A DNA stretch of 64,000 bases, from positions 7,972 through 71,971 of the forward strand of contig CAKRHW010000006.1 in NCBI GenBank assembly GCA_934339365.1, read 5' to 3'. The position numbers and the translations under genes are program-made. Source of the DNA: an uncultured Lachnospiraceae bacterium (lineage in GTDB: Bacteria; Bacillota; Clostridia; Lachnospirales; Lachnospiraceae). The notes under the pieces are model-generated. The model was not told the origin of the DNA. It was given only the letters and a program-made list of their open reading frames with translations, and ran no database searches. This document shows, one piece after another, positions 44,722 through 53,068 of the stretch. The first letter of the stretch is position 1; the number at the start of each line of letters is the position of its first letter.

Positions 44722-45747
44722 CTATTCATCCATCACAATTATTTTGCATTCTCCCTGATAAATAACATCCAACCACTTTTCTATTTTATTTTTCGTTTCG
44801 TCTGTTATCTTTTCTTTTCCATATAACAGTACAAGTCTCTCTTTTTCCACATTGGTTCCTTTTTTCACTGTTTCCATTTTGCCTATTGAAATGCGGTCAA
44901 TCTCCGGAAACAAAATTTCCATCTGTTTCGCTACTTCTTCTGTTACCACTTCCTGTTCAAATCCTGTTACCGGATGCTTATCCTTTCCACTGTTTTTTAC
45001 CATTCCTAATGCAACAATCAGACTCGGTATAATCAGAATGATTGTATTTCGGATTAAAATTCGTTTGATATGATTCCACTGCTTTTTTTCTAAGTTTTTC
45101 TTTTTAGGTAGTTTTAATATCAGCAAAATCACCACAGAGGAAAGCATGATAAAATAAGAATTTACAAGAAATAAATATCCGGCACCTAAAAGCATCTGCC
45201 ATTTTCCATTGGCAATTGAATATCCACAGGTGCATAGTGGCGGCATAAGAGCTGTTGCAATTGCGACACCCGGAAGTACATTTGATTTTTCTTTTCGAGT
45301 CATACCAATCATACCTGCCAGGCCACCGCAAATTGCAATTAATACATCCCAGATATTAGGCTGTGTTCTTGCTAATAATTCTGAAGTAGCATCTGAAAGC
45401 GGAGAAAGAAGGAAATAGATTGTCGAAGAAAGGATACTGACGACTACCTGACACAAAAATCCAATCGTAGCATTTCGAACAATTCGAAGATCAATGGTAG
45501 CCGCACCATATGCCATCGTCTGTATCGTTCCCATAAGTGGTGATATCAGCATGGCTCCAATAATCACTGCCGTTGAATTCATATTTAATCCAATCGAAGC
45601 CACAAAGATTGCAAGCATCAAAATACACATATTGGTTCCTGTAATTTTTCCGCCATCCGCCATTCTCTGCCTGATTTCAGTATATTCCGCAACATCTCCA
45701 CTCAATGAAAAAATATGTCTTAATAAATCCCTTACTCTTTCATTCAT
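44722..45747 (-). CDS. DUF389 membrane protein
   Basis: The 341-residue protein has the DUF389 membrane core: LMLAIFVASIGLNMNSTAVI, then IGAMLISPLMGTIQTMAYG, and GGLAGMIGMTRKEKSNVLPG followed by VAIATALMPPLCTCGYSIA. About eight helices are followed by a soluble C-terminal domain (about 255-341). The family's function is not established. AGGTGG lies five bases before the ATG at 45747; the frame could begin with a GTG at 45756 but that overlaps the site. It is near, but 85 bases from, the PH-domain gene upstream. Confidence 0.85.
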   Translation of the reverse strand: MNERVRDLLRHIFSLSGDVAEYTEIRQRMADGGKITGTNMCILMLAIFVASIGLNMNSTAVIIGAMLISPLMGTIQTMAYGAATIDLRIVRNATIGFLCQVVVSILSSTIYFLLSPLSDATSELLARTQPNIWDVLIAICGGLAGMIGMTRKEKSNVLPGVAIATALMPPLCTCGYSIANGKWQMLLGAGYLFLVNSYFIMLSSVVILLILKLPKKKNLEKKQWNHIKRILIRNTIILIIPSLIVALGMVKNSGKDKHPVTGFEQEVVTEEVAKQMEILFPEIDRISIGKMETVKKGTNVEKERLVLLYGKEKITDETKNKIEKWLDVIYQGECKIIVMDE

Positions 45748-45832
45748 TTCTTCCACCTGTCATCCTTTGTTCTTTCATAAGTTCTTGAAATAGATTTTTG
45801 CTTTTACCTTCTCTATTCTATGTACAGAACAA

Positions 45833-46198
45833 TTATATTTCCTGATCTTCAAAGTATTCTCTTCCTGTCACACGTTTTAAATCTCTCTGTTTTTCCACTA
45901 ATTGTGATAACTGTTCTTTTACTTCTTTTGAATTTTTTACACTTTTAATTACAAAGTCTCCCATTGACTTATCCGCTGAACAGCACTCAATACTTCCTAC
46001 GCCAAAAATTCTCTGCCAGAAACTTCTTTTTAAGGTAAGATCCATAATGCGATACAAACGCACTTCATCCTCTTTTACACTTAAAAATCCTTCCTGAATA
46101 AAAAGTCTTTCTTCATCAAATGAATAGGTCGTAAAACTCAGTGGTAATCCAAATAATGTTCTCTTTTTATCTTTCCATAAAATCTTTTTTTCTGCCAT
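45833..46198 (-). CDS. Bacterial PH-domain protein
   Basis: The 121-residue soluble protein has the pattern of the bPH_2 fold: LPLSFTTYSFDEERLFIQEG, then FLSVKEDEVRLYRIMDLTLK and FWQRIFGVGSIECCSADKS. This family is often membrane-associated but this member has no helix of its own. Function is unknown. TTAAGGAGGCGCTT precedes the ATG. The upstream SseB-like gene ends 11 bases before, so the two are probably translated together. Confidence 0.8.
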   Translation of the reverse strand: MAEKKILWKDKKRTLFGLPLSFTTYSFDEERLFIQEGFLSVKEDEVRLYRIMDLTLKRSFWQRIFGVGSIECCSADKSMGDFVIKSVKNSKEVKEQLSQLVEKQRDLKRVTGREYFEDQEI

Positions 46199-46208
46199 AA
46201 GCGCCTCC

Positions 46209-46628
46209 TTAATTTCCTAAAATGATACGTATTAAATTTTTATCTAACATAATGGTACGATTCCAGGGATTTAAAATCAATCCTGTAATACTCTCTTCCT
46301 GCAAAATTGCTGTAAACATTTTCTCAATATCTGTCAGAAAGGTAGACATTACACTCCCGCTTCCTTTTAACTCTTCATCAAAACTGGTAAATGCAGACCA
46401 CCATTTTTTTCCATCCTGTGTCTGGATTGCCTGCACGTTTATCTTTCCATCCCCTTTGGGCGGATCAACTGCAATAATGAATTGTCCCTGTTTTCTCATT
46501 CTTCTTCGAATAACTGTCAGAACATGTGCTAACATTTCCTGAGATGCCTCCTGCTGCAATCCCAAAATAGCCTGTTCAATTTCTTCATTTCCCTGCAGTC
46601 CCTGATCTATTTTTTTATTATCGCTCAT
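46209..46628 (-). CDS. SseB N-terminal domain protein
   Basis: The 139-residue protein resembles the SseB N-terminal domain: GQFIIAVDPPKGDGKINVQA, then KKWWSAFTSFDEELKGSG and a C-terminal GLILNPWNRTIMLDKNLIR. SseB-type domains occur in many cytosolic proteins of unclear role. It is between YdcF-like and PH-domain genes on one strand, with 11 bases to the latter. Confidence 0.8.
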   Translation of the reverse strand: MSDNKKIDQGLQGNEEIEQAILGLQQEASQEMLAHVLTVIRRRMRKQGQFIIAVDPPKGDGKINVQAIQTQDGKKWWSAFTSFDEELKGSGSVMSTFLTDIEKMFTAILQEESITGLILNPWNRTIMLDKNLIRIILGN

Positions 46629-46648
46629 ATTTTCTTTCCTTTTGCCTT

Positions 46649-47419
46649 TTATTTTTTGATGAGAAACTTTATCTCTGCTAAAAATTCCCGTAACATATTA
46701 TTCGGTAAATATAACTTTCTTGCACCTGCTGCAATTCCGCATACATTCGAAAGTCCTTCTTTTTTCGCAATTTGCAATGCCCGGTATACGTGAAAATTAT
46801 TCGTAACCACTCCTACTGATGCATTCTGCTTCATCAGTTTCTGACTATATTGAATATTTTGCTCCGTTGTCTTTGACTCTGTTTCCTTCTGAATTCGATT
46901 TTCCGGTATTCCATTTTCCATCAAATACTTTGCCATTCCCTCTGCTTCCGCATAAGGTTCGTTTTTCCCTTGTCCACCAGAAACAATACAAATCGTATCC
47001 GGATTCTCATTCAAATACTGAATTGCCGCATCCAGACGGTATTTTAACACAATACTTGGTCCACTTTCATGAATCTGTGCACCTAAAACAATCACATAAT
47101 CTAAGTTCTTCTCTCCTTCTGCATGAAACTGACTGATGATACATCCCTCAATGATTAAAAAGATAAGAAGGAAAACCGCCACTAATGCAATGCAGATTCT
47201 TCTTACCAATACCGGAAGCATTGCCCATACACCAAAATGGATTCCAACACCTAATGCCAGAAAACAAACTCCCAATCCCAGCCATACCACATAAAATCCC
47301 GTTCCGGATCTCGCTGACCAGACATAGATTCCATATGCCAGACACAACACTGCAAGTACACTAAAAATACTACTTGCAACAATCGTCCTAACGGAAGCTG
47401 ACTCATAAATATGTTTCAC
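46649..47419 (-). CDS. YdcF/SanA-family (DUF218) membrane protein
   Basis: The 256-residue protein has three hydrophobic segments in residues 10-100 and an extracytoplasmic or cytosolic DUF218 domain: YVIVLGAQIHESGPSIVLKY, then SGGQGKNEPYAEAEGMAKYL and SKTTEQNIQYSQKLM. The family (YdcF, SanA, ElyC) is tied to envelope homeostasis in other bacteria, with an uncertain reaction. The start is a GTG at 47419 after GGAGGAG. Confidence 0.85.
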   Translation of the reverse strand: MKHIYESASVRTIVASSIFSVLAVLCLAYGIYVWSARSGTGFYVVWLGLGVCFLALGVGIHFGVWAMLPVLVRRICIALVAVFLLIFLIIEGCIISQFHAEGEKNLDYVIVLGAQIHESGPSIVLKYRLDAAIQYLNENPDTICIVSGGQGKNEPYAEAEGMAKYLMENGIPENRIQKETESKTTEQNIQYSQKLMKQNASVGVVTNNFHVYRALQIAKKEGLSNVCGIAAGARKLYLPNNMLREFLAEIKFLIKK

Positions 47420-47438
47420 TTTTTCTCCTCCTCTCTGT

Positions 47439-48602
47439 TTAATTACAAAAAAGCAGCAAAATAAATGCCATACTATAATTTATAATTGTGAATTTAAAAA
47501 TATAATTTTTCTTCGTCCCGACCTGTTTGCTGCATTCTACTTCAGTTGCAACAAATTTATAAGAAATCAAACTGGCCATCGAAGCAATTAATGTTCCAAG
47601 TCCACCGATATTTACTCCCTGCAATAAACGGTCATACTGCCTTGTAAAGCCTGACAGCAGCATCGCTGCCGGAACATTACTGATCACCTGACTACATAAA
47701 AATGAAATTCCAACTTCTCTCCCATCTAGGATTGATTGCAAAGAGTGCTCTACACTTTTTATACGACTGGTATTTCCAATAAAAATGAAAAAAGCAACAA
47801 AAGTAAGCAAAAGACACCAGTCTATCTGAAACGGCAAAAAACGTTCTTTACAGAATACACACAGCACTCCACAAACGGCAATTGTAATGACAAGCAGAAT
47901 TCTCCAATCCATCACCCGAAAAACAGTCAGAAAACTTATGAAAAAAAGTACCGCTAAACATATATTTTCCATAAGATTCTGATGGTTGTTCTGCTTTTGT
48001 ATTTCTGACTTTCCCTTTCCATTGTGCATGTCGGGCATCTGTAACGCTTCACTTTTCTTCCTAAAACAAAGTCCCGCAATCATTACAAATGATACAATGG
48101 TAACAGGTCCCATAATCTTTAGAAATTCTATCATACTCATGCCAGAAACGGAATATAAATAAAGATTTTGCGGATTGCCCACCGGAGTAACCATACTGCC
48201 AAGATTTGCTGCCACTGTTTCAAGTATCACAATCGATGCAAGACAGCTCTCAAGACTGGTCATTTTCAAAATTAATATCGTAAATGGTACAAACGTCAAT
48301 AATGCAACGTCATTGGTAATCCACATGGAAGAAAAGAAACATAAAAAAACTAATACAAAATAAAGTTCTCGAATCGTTGTAACTTTACTTAACAACAGCT
48401 TCGCAATTTTCTCTAATAAACCTGTTCTTTTAAAGCCTTCCGTTACCGTCATAAAGCAAAATAACAATACTAAGACCCGAAAATCAATATAGCCGATATA
48501 TTTGTCATCTATGGGAATAAGAAAAACCGAAAAAATTGCTAAAATTCCTGCAATACACAAGACCATTTCCTTTTTGATAAAACGCACGATTCTCATTTTC
48601 AA
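47439..48602 (-). CDS. SLC13/ArsB-NhaD superfamily anion transporter
   Basis: The 387-residue protein has ten to eleven membrane segments and the superfamily's hairpin motifs: LCFFSSMWITNDVALLTFVP, then ETVAANLGSMVTPVGNPQNL, and the repeat-half QVISNVPAAMLLSGF. Members carry dicarboxylates, arsenite, or sodium/proton; substrate cannot be chosen here. The start is a TTG at 48602 or the ATG two codons later. It is followed after 19 bases by the YdcF-like gene. Confidence 0.8.
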   Translation of the reverse strand: MKMRIVRFIKKEMVLCIAGILAIFSVFLIPIDDKYIGYIDFRVLVLLFCFMTVTEGFKRTGLLEKIAKLLLSKVTTIRELYFVLVFLCFFSSMWITNDVALLTFVPFTILILKMTSLESCLASIVILETVAANLGSMVTPVGNPQNLYLYSVSGMSMIEFLKIMGPVTIVSFVMIAGLCFRKKSEALQMPDMHNGKGKSEIQKQNNHQNLMENICLAVLFFISFLTVFRVMDWRILLVITIAVCGVLCVFCKERFLPFQIDWCLLLTFVAFFIFIGNTSRIKSVEHSLQSILDGREVGISFLCSQVISNVPAAMLLSGFTRQYDRLLQGVNIGGLGTLIASMASLISYKFVATEVECSKQVGTKKNYIFKFTIINYSMAFILLLFCN

Positions 48603-48693
48603 ATCTCATCTTTCTTTGTAGTAAAAATTTGTAATCTTATATAGTATAATTCCGAATCAGGATTTTCGCAATTCTCAAATAAAAATAAACACA

Positions 48694-48728
48694 AGAAAAA
48701 CCCCGCCAGACATGTGACAGGGTTTTCT
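48694..48728 (-). terminator. Terminator after the Lgt fragment
   Basis: AAAACCC and GGGTTTT arms enclose about 15 bases; on the minus strand a T-rich tail follows. Confidence 0.7.
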
Positions 48729-48741
48729 ATCATTTATGATG

Positions 48742-49125
48742 TTATCTTGTTATACTTCTAGTCTCTTTTTTTCCAGATATCGCTTTTAGTATATATACAG
48801 CCCAAATAACCAGTGAAATCCATTGTGCCGTTGATAATCCAAAGAATATTCCTCTAATCTCATCTCCTCTAAAAAATTCATCCAGAAAACGAAATGCCGA
48901 ATATGACATCAAATAAATGCGTAGTATATTTACGTTATCATCTTTCTTTCGAATAACCGTAAGAATAATAAAAAGTAAAAATTCAAATATTGCTTCTATT
49001 AATTGAATCGGTATTCGTTCTAATCGAATTCCATTTAAAATAGTGATTGTTCTTTCAAGTTTTTTCCCATAACAACATCCTGCTAAAAAGCATCCAACTC
49101 TACCAAAAGCATGAAATAATGGCAT
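48742..49125 (-). pseudogene. Prolipoprotein diacylglyceryl transferase (Lgt) C-terminal fragment
   Basis: The 127-residue frame contains only the last part of an Lgt-like protein: HAFGRVGCFLAGCCYG, then IPIQLIEAIFEFLLFI and FRGDEIRGIFFGLSTAQWIS. Full-length Lgt is about 260 residues, with the lipid-binding N-terminal helices absent here. The frame overlaps the WYL gene by 43 bases; its ATG sits at the join with that truncated gene. It is unlikely to be active. This may be an Lgt paralogue, so loss need not be lethal. Confidence 0.82.
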
Positions 49126-49856
49126 TCTCCTTCTTCAAAACGATCTGAATATGCAATATGATACTTTTTCCCTATTTTTCGATAATCCTGAATCCGGTCA
49201 AGTCTGAAAATAGCCGGATAATTGTATTTTGACACATATTCATTTCCCTGCTTTTCAACAATATAAGCATTCAGATAAAAATAATATTCTGAAAACAGCA
49301 GTGCTACCGGCTCAATCAATCGTGTCACTGTTTCCTTTTCCGGTACTTTTTTCTCATACTGAATCTCTAATAATTCGCAATCCCGGATATCTGTTCCTAA
49401 TTCCCATAATCTGTCTTTGGTAGAAGTCTGGTGCTGAAGTTCTACATAATGATATTTTTCATTGGATATCAAATCAGACACTAATTTCATATTTTTTTGT
49501 GGTACACATCCACGAATCAATTTATCTAAAATACTGCCAATTTCCTTCTTTGTAAATGCCCGGCTTTCTAATAAAATTTTACTGACAGCAAGAATTTCAC
49601 TATTACTCATAAGTGCATCTTCGACTCCACACATAACAAAACCCTTATGCGTTCGATCATATTTAATACTGTGGTGCTCTGTCGAATGCAAGATACTCCG
49701 TTCATCTAAAAATGCCCGAATATCATCTAAATCCCGCTGAATCGTGCGTTCATCAACTACAAAACGTTGTGCTTCTTCTACCTTGTTAATGACCTTTCCT
49801 TCACACAATCGGACATACATATCAAGGGTCCGACTATTTTTTCGATTTTTATCCAT
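49083..49856 (-). pseudogene. WYL-domain transcriptional regulator, C-terminus replaced
   Basis: The 257-residue frame has an N-terminal helix-turn-helix (VDERTIQRDLDDIRAFLDER) and a WYL domain (about 130-235, VTRLIEPVALLFSEYYFYLN, then AIFRLDRIQDYRKIGKKY). Family members are usually about 310 residues, with a WCX domain at the end. Here sequence after DRFEEGE runs in a wrong frame across the truncated lgt and stops at 49083. A deletion thus removed the WCX part of this gene and the start of lgt. Ligand binding could survive but the oligomerisation and WCX functions should not. Confidence 0.8.
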
Positions 49857-50101
49857 AAATTCTTTCTGCCTCCTTCCCCTTCTTATATATTAAATGATAC
49901 CTCACATTCGCCTCTTTGTCAGTAATAGGAATAATTTTTCGATTTTTCAGCAATTCTTTTGAATCCTGTTTTTCCCCCGTTTTACTATTCATTTTCTGAA
50001 ATGTAGATTTCTATATTTCTATTGTACAAGTTTAAAAATAACATGTAAACTATTCTATGTAAGAAATGTAATTTATATAAATCAGGAAGGAGTGTTCTTT
50101 T

Positions 50102-50847
50102 ATGGAATATGTAACATTAAATAATGATGTAAAAATGCCAAAACTTGGATACGGTGTCTATCAGACTCCACCAGAAGCCACTGAGCAATGTGTTCTTGAT
50201 GCAATTCAGATTGGATATCGTAGTATTACACTGTCCAGGCATACGGATATGAGAAAGCCAAAGCTTCCATTGAAGAATCGTTGCAGAAATTAAAAACAGA
50301 CTATATTGATCTTTTGCTGATTCATCAGCCATTTGGAGATTACTATGGTACTTATCGTGCAATGGAAGAAGCCTATCGTTCTAAAAAAGTCAGAGCAATT
50401 GGTGTTTCTAATTTTTACCCTGACCGTTATTTAGACCTTGTTCATTTTTCCGATATTACATCAGCCGTAAATCAGGTAGAAACACATGTATTCCAGCAAC
50501 AAAAAATTGCCAAAGAATATATGAAAAAGAATGGCACGCAAATTATGTCATGGGGTCCATTTGCAGAAGGAAAAAATAACTATTTCCAGACTCCTCTTTT
50601 GATTGAAATCGGAGAAAAATATGGTAAAACACCTGCACAGGTTGCCCTTCGTTTCTTATTGCAAAGCGATGTCGTAGTCATTCCAAAATCTATACACCAA
50701 AATCGCATGAAAGAAAATTTTGACGTATTTGATTTCTCGCTTTCTTCTGAGGATATGCAAAAAATTGAGTCTTTAGATCTTGGAGAAAGTCTCTTTTTCT
50801 CTCACTATGATCCAAAGACTGTAGAATGGTTTATGAGTATTCTTTAA
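50102..50847 (+). pseudogene. Aldo/keto reductase with frameshift and internal deletion
   Basis: The start (VTLNNDVKMPKLGYGVYQTP) and the rest (YIDLLLIHQPFGDYYGTYRA, then RAIGVSNFYPDRYLDLVHF) are typical AKR sequence. Near 50226 a missing base breaks the expected GYRSIDTxQAY, where a G before ACACTGTCC would restore it. Immediately after QAY the sequence joins GYEKAKASIEESLQKL, so about 35-45 residues, including the catalytic lysine region, are absent. AGGAAGGAG precedes the ATG. The gene cannot yield an active reductase. Confidence 0.85.
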
Positions 50848-50854
50848 TTTCTAT

Positions 50855-51715
50855 TTATAATAACATAAGCAACGTTCCTGCCAAGATCAAAAGCAACCCC
50901 AAAAGGGCTTTTTTGCTTAATTTTTCCTTGAATACGATATAGGAAAAAATCACAGTAACGACGATGCTTAGTTTATCAATTGGAACGACCACACTGGCCA
51001 GTCCATCCTGTAAGGCCTTGTAATAGCACAGCCAGGATGCTCCCGTTGCAAGGCCTGACAGGCAGATAAATCCCAGTTCTTTTTTATCTATTTCTTTGAG
51101 TTCACTCTGTTTTTTCGTCACAAAAACCACCAGCCATGCCATCAGTAATACGACTATCGTCCGGATGGCTGTCCCCAGATTTGAATTGATTCCTTCCATT
51201 CCAACTTTTCCAAGGATAGATGTCAAACTTGCAAAAAATGCAGAACATAAGGCATAAATCAGCCAGCCATTTCCTTTCTTTTTTGCTTCTGTCCCTTCTT
51301 TTTTTGTAATCATCAGATACGTTCCTATCCCAATGAAAATCACACAAATAAATTTTAATGCACTGATTTCTTCTCCTAAAAAAAGAAATGCCATAAGAAT
51401 CGTTAAAATTACACTTGATTTATCAATCGGAACAACTTTATTTACATCCCCTGTCTGTAATGCTTTAAAATAGCATAGCCAGGATGCCCCGGTTGCAAGC
51501 CCCGACAAAATCAGGAAAATCCATGTTTGTCCTGATACTGTGCCAATCTCATTTTGTGCATGCACAAGAAATACCATCAGCCATGAAAAAATCAATACTA
51601 CAATGGTCCGGATGGCAGTTGCCAGATTCGAATCAGTTTTACGGATTCCGCATTTTGCAAGAATCGATGTTACGCCTGCAAAAAATGCAGACAGAAATGC
51701 AAATATTACCCACAT
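50855..51715 (-). CDS. EamA/DMT family transporter with two similar halves
   Basis: The 286-residue protein has ten membrane helices in two EamA repeats. The halves are strikingly alike: SGLATGASWLCYFKALQTGD near residue 75 and SGLATGASWLCYYKALQDGL near 225, each followed by VVPIDK. This suggests a rather recent internal duplication or continued gene conversion. DMT proteins export or import small metabolites; the substrate is unknown. AAAGGAG stands about eight bases before the ATG at 51715. Confidence 0.85.
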   Translation of the reverse strand: MWVIFAFLSAFFAGVTSILAKCGIRKTDSNLATAIRTIVVLIFSWLMVFLVHAQNEIGTVSGQTWIFLILSGLATGASWLCYFKALQTGDVNKVVPIDKSSVILTILMAFLFLGEEISALKFICVIFIGIGTYLMITKKEGTEAKKKGNGWLIYALCSAFFASLTSILGKVGMEGINSNLGTAIRTIVVLLMAWLVVFVTKKQSELKEIDKKELGFICLSGLATGASWLCYYKALQDGLASVVVPIDKLSIVVTVIFSYIVFKEKLSKKALLGLLLILAGTLLMLL

Positions 51716-51734
51716 TTTTCTCTCTCCTTTCACA

Positions 51735-52346
51735 TTATCTAAGGTTCAAACGATATCCGGCTCCCCAGACAGTTTCTATAATCTGTGGGTTCTTAGGATC
51801 ATCTTCAATTTTCTCGCGAATTCGGTTAATGTGCACCGTAACCGTTGCATTATCCGACATATAATCATATCCCCATATTTTTTCAAATAAATGCTCTTTC
51901 GAAAATACAATATTCGGATTTAACGCCATATACTTTAAAAGTTCGAATTCTCGATTTGGAAAATGAATCTCTTTTCCATTCTTCATACCTTTCCAGCTTT
52001 TCGTTAAAATCGTAAGATTACCAATCTGAATCTGATAATCCTCTAAATACGCTCCCATGTCAACCTTTTGAAAGTAAAATGGCATATTGCCCGTTTCTAG
52101 TTTGGAAAAATAAAATAATTTTGCAAGCAGCTTTTCCATATCACAAGATTTTCTATAGGCAACCAGCAGGTATTCTTTCCTTTTTTCCTCCGTATTTGCA
52201 ATTCCATCCAGCATGCCTTTTAAATATCCTTTTACCGAAGTCAGCGGTGTCCGAAGATCATGTGAAATTCCACTTACCATCTCTGTTCTTGCCTTTTCAT
52301 ATGCCTGATTGGTTTCCATCTGTTCCTTTAAATGCTTTTGCATCAA
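51735..52346 (-). pseudogene. Histidine kinase HisKA domain fused to an OmpR-type DNA-binding domain
   Basis: The 203-codon frame begins in a histidine kinase (SGISHDLRTPLTSVKGYLKG, with phospho-acceptor His) and, after MGAYLEDYQ, passes in frame into an OmpR/PhoB winged helix (KEIHFPNREFELLKYMALNP, then VTVHINRIREKIEDDPKNPQ and VWGAGYRLNL). The kinase ATPase domain and response-regulator receiver are gone. The kinase's front part is separated by an in-frame TAA at 52380. No ribosome binding site supports the TTG/ATG pair at 52346. It is a remnant, although the protein if made would be a dimer with DNA-binding ends. Confidence 0.82.
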
Positions 52347-52379
52347 ATCAAAACTTTCACATACATTTTTAAACTCATC

Positions 52380-52902
52380 TTACTTCTGGTATCCAATCGG
52401 TTCATCTAAATTTCCCTCTGTAATTCTGTTAGCCGCATGATTTAATAACTGAACCGGCTGCATAATAGAACGAATCAGTCGCTTTGTCATAATCTGACTA
52501 AGGAGCAGAATAAACAGTATGACAACAATTCCAACATCTAAAACCACTAACAGAAATACTTCAAACATTCCCCTGTCCATTCCTAAAATTGATTTTTGAC
52601 CCGGACAGCTTACAAAAAATAAATGATATATCACACCATCTATCTGGGTATCCCTTGCTAAAATCGTTGTATTTTCAATCAGATAGCTTTCTATCTTTTC
52701 CCCATCTCTTTTTGTCTGAAACAATGCCTCTGCACTTTCTATTTCATTATGCTTTGCATTTTTGTAAATCATTTTTCCTTTTCCCTTTAATACAATCAAT
52801 CGGAAATCGTATTTTTCTACAGACTGCGCTGCCTTTTCCCAGTCTCCATCTTCTAACGGCAATGTTGAAACGAGCTGATATGTTTCCTGTTACTGTTTTC
52901 AT
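52380..52902 (-). pseudogene. Sensor histidine kinase N-terminal part, disrupted
   Basis: The frame from about 52886 encodes part of an extracytoplasmic sensor (STLPLEDGDWEKAAQSVEKY), a membrane helix (FLLVVLDVGIVVILFILLLS) and a HAMP start (PVQLLNHAANRITEGNLDE), ending in TAA at 52380 where KDEF should continue. Upstream, GAGG and an ATG at 52902 start MKTVTGN, but that frame is one base off and the first membrane helix is missing. So there are two lesions here, plus the deletion further downstream. The product is not functional. Confidence 0.8.
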
Positions 52903-52979
52903 GAGCAGACCCTCATTCTATTATGTTTATTGTGCCTCTTACTTGTAAACGAAAAACGGAACAAAACTAAACATTTTCT

Positions 52980-53042
52980 AAACAAAAAGAAAGCACCTTT
53001 CATCCATGTCTTAACTTTCTGACATTTACTCCCGGTGCTTTC
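52980..53042 (-). terminator. Terminator after feoAB
   Basis: On the minus strand AGAAAGCACC and GGTGCTTTCT enclose a 40-base loop with an inner TGTC/GACA stem, then TTTTTGTTT. Confidence 0.75.
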
Positions 53043-53068
53043 TAATTTTTTTACAATTCTATCAATCT

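Noticed and set aside
47148..47345. Short cysteine- and glycine-rich minus-strand frame
   Set aside because: It lies within the YdcF-like gene in another frame; the main frame has clear domain evidence.
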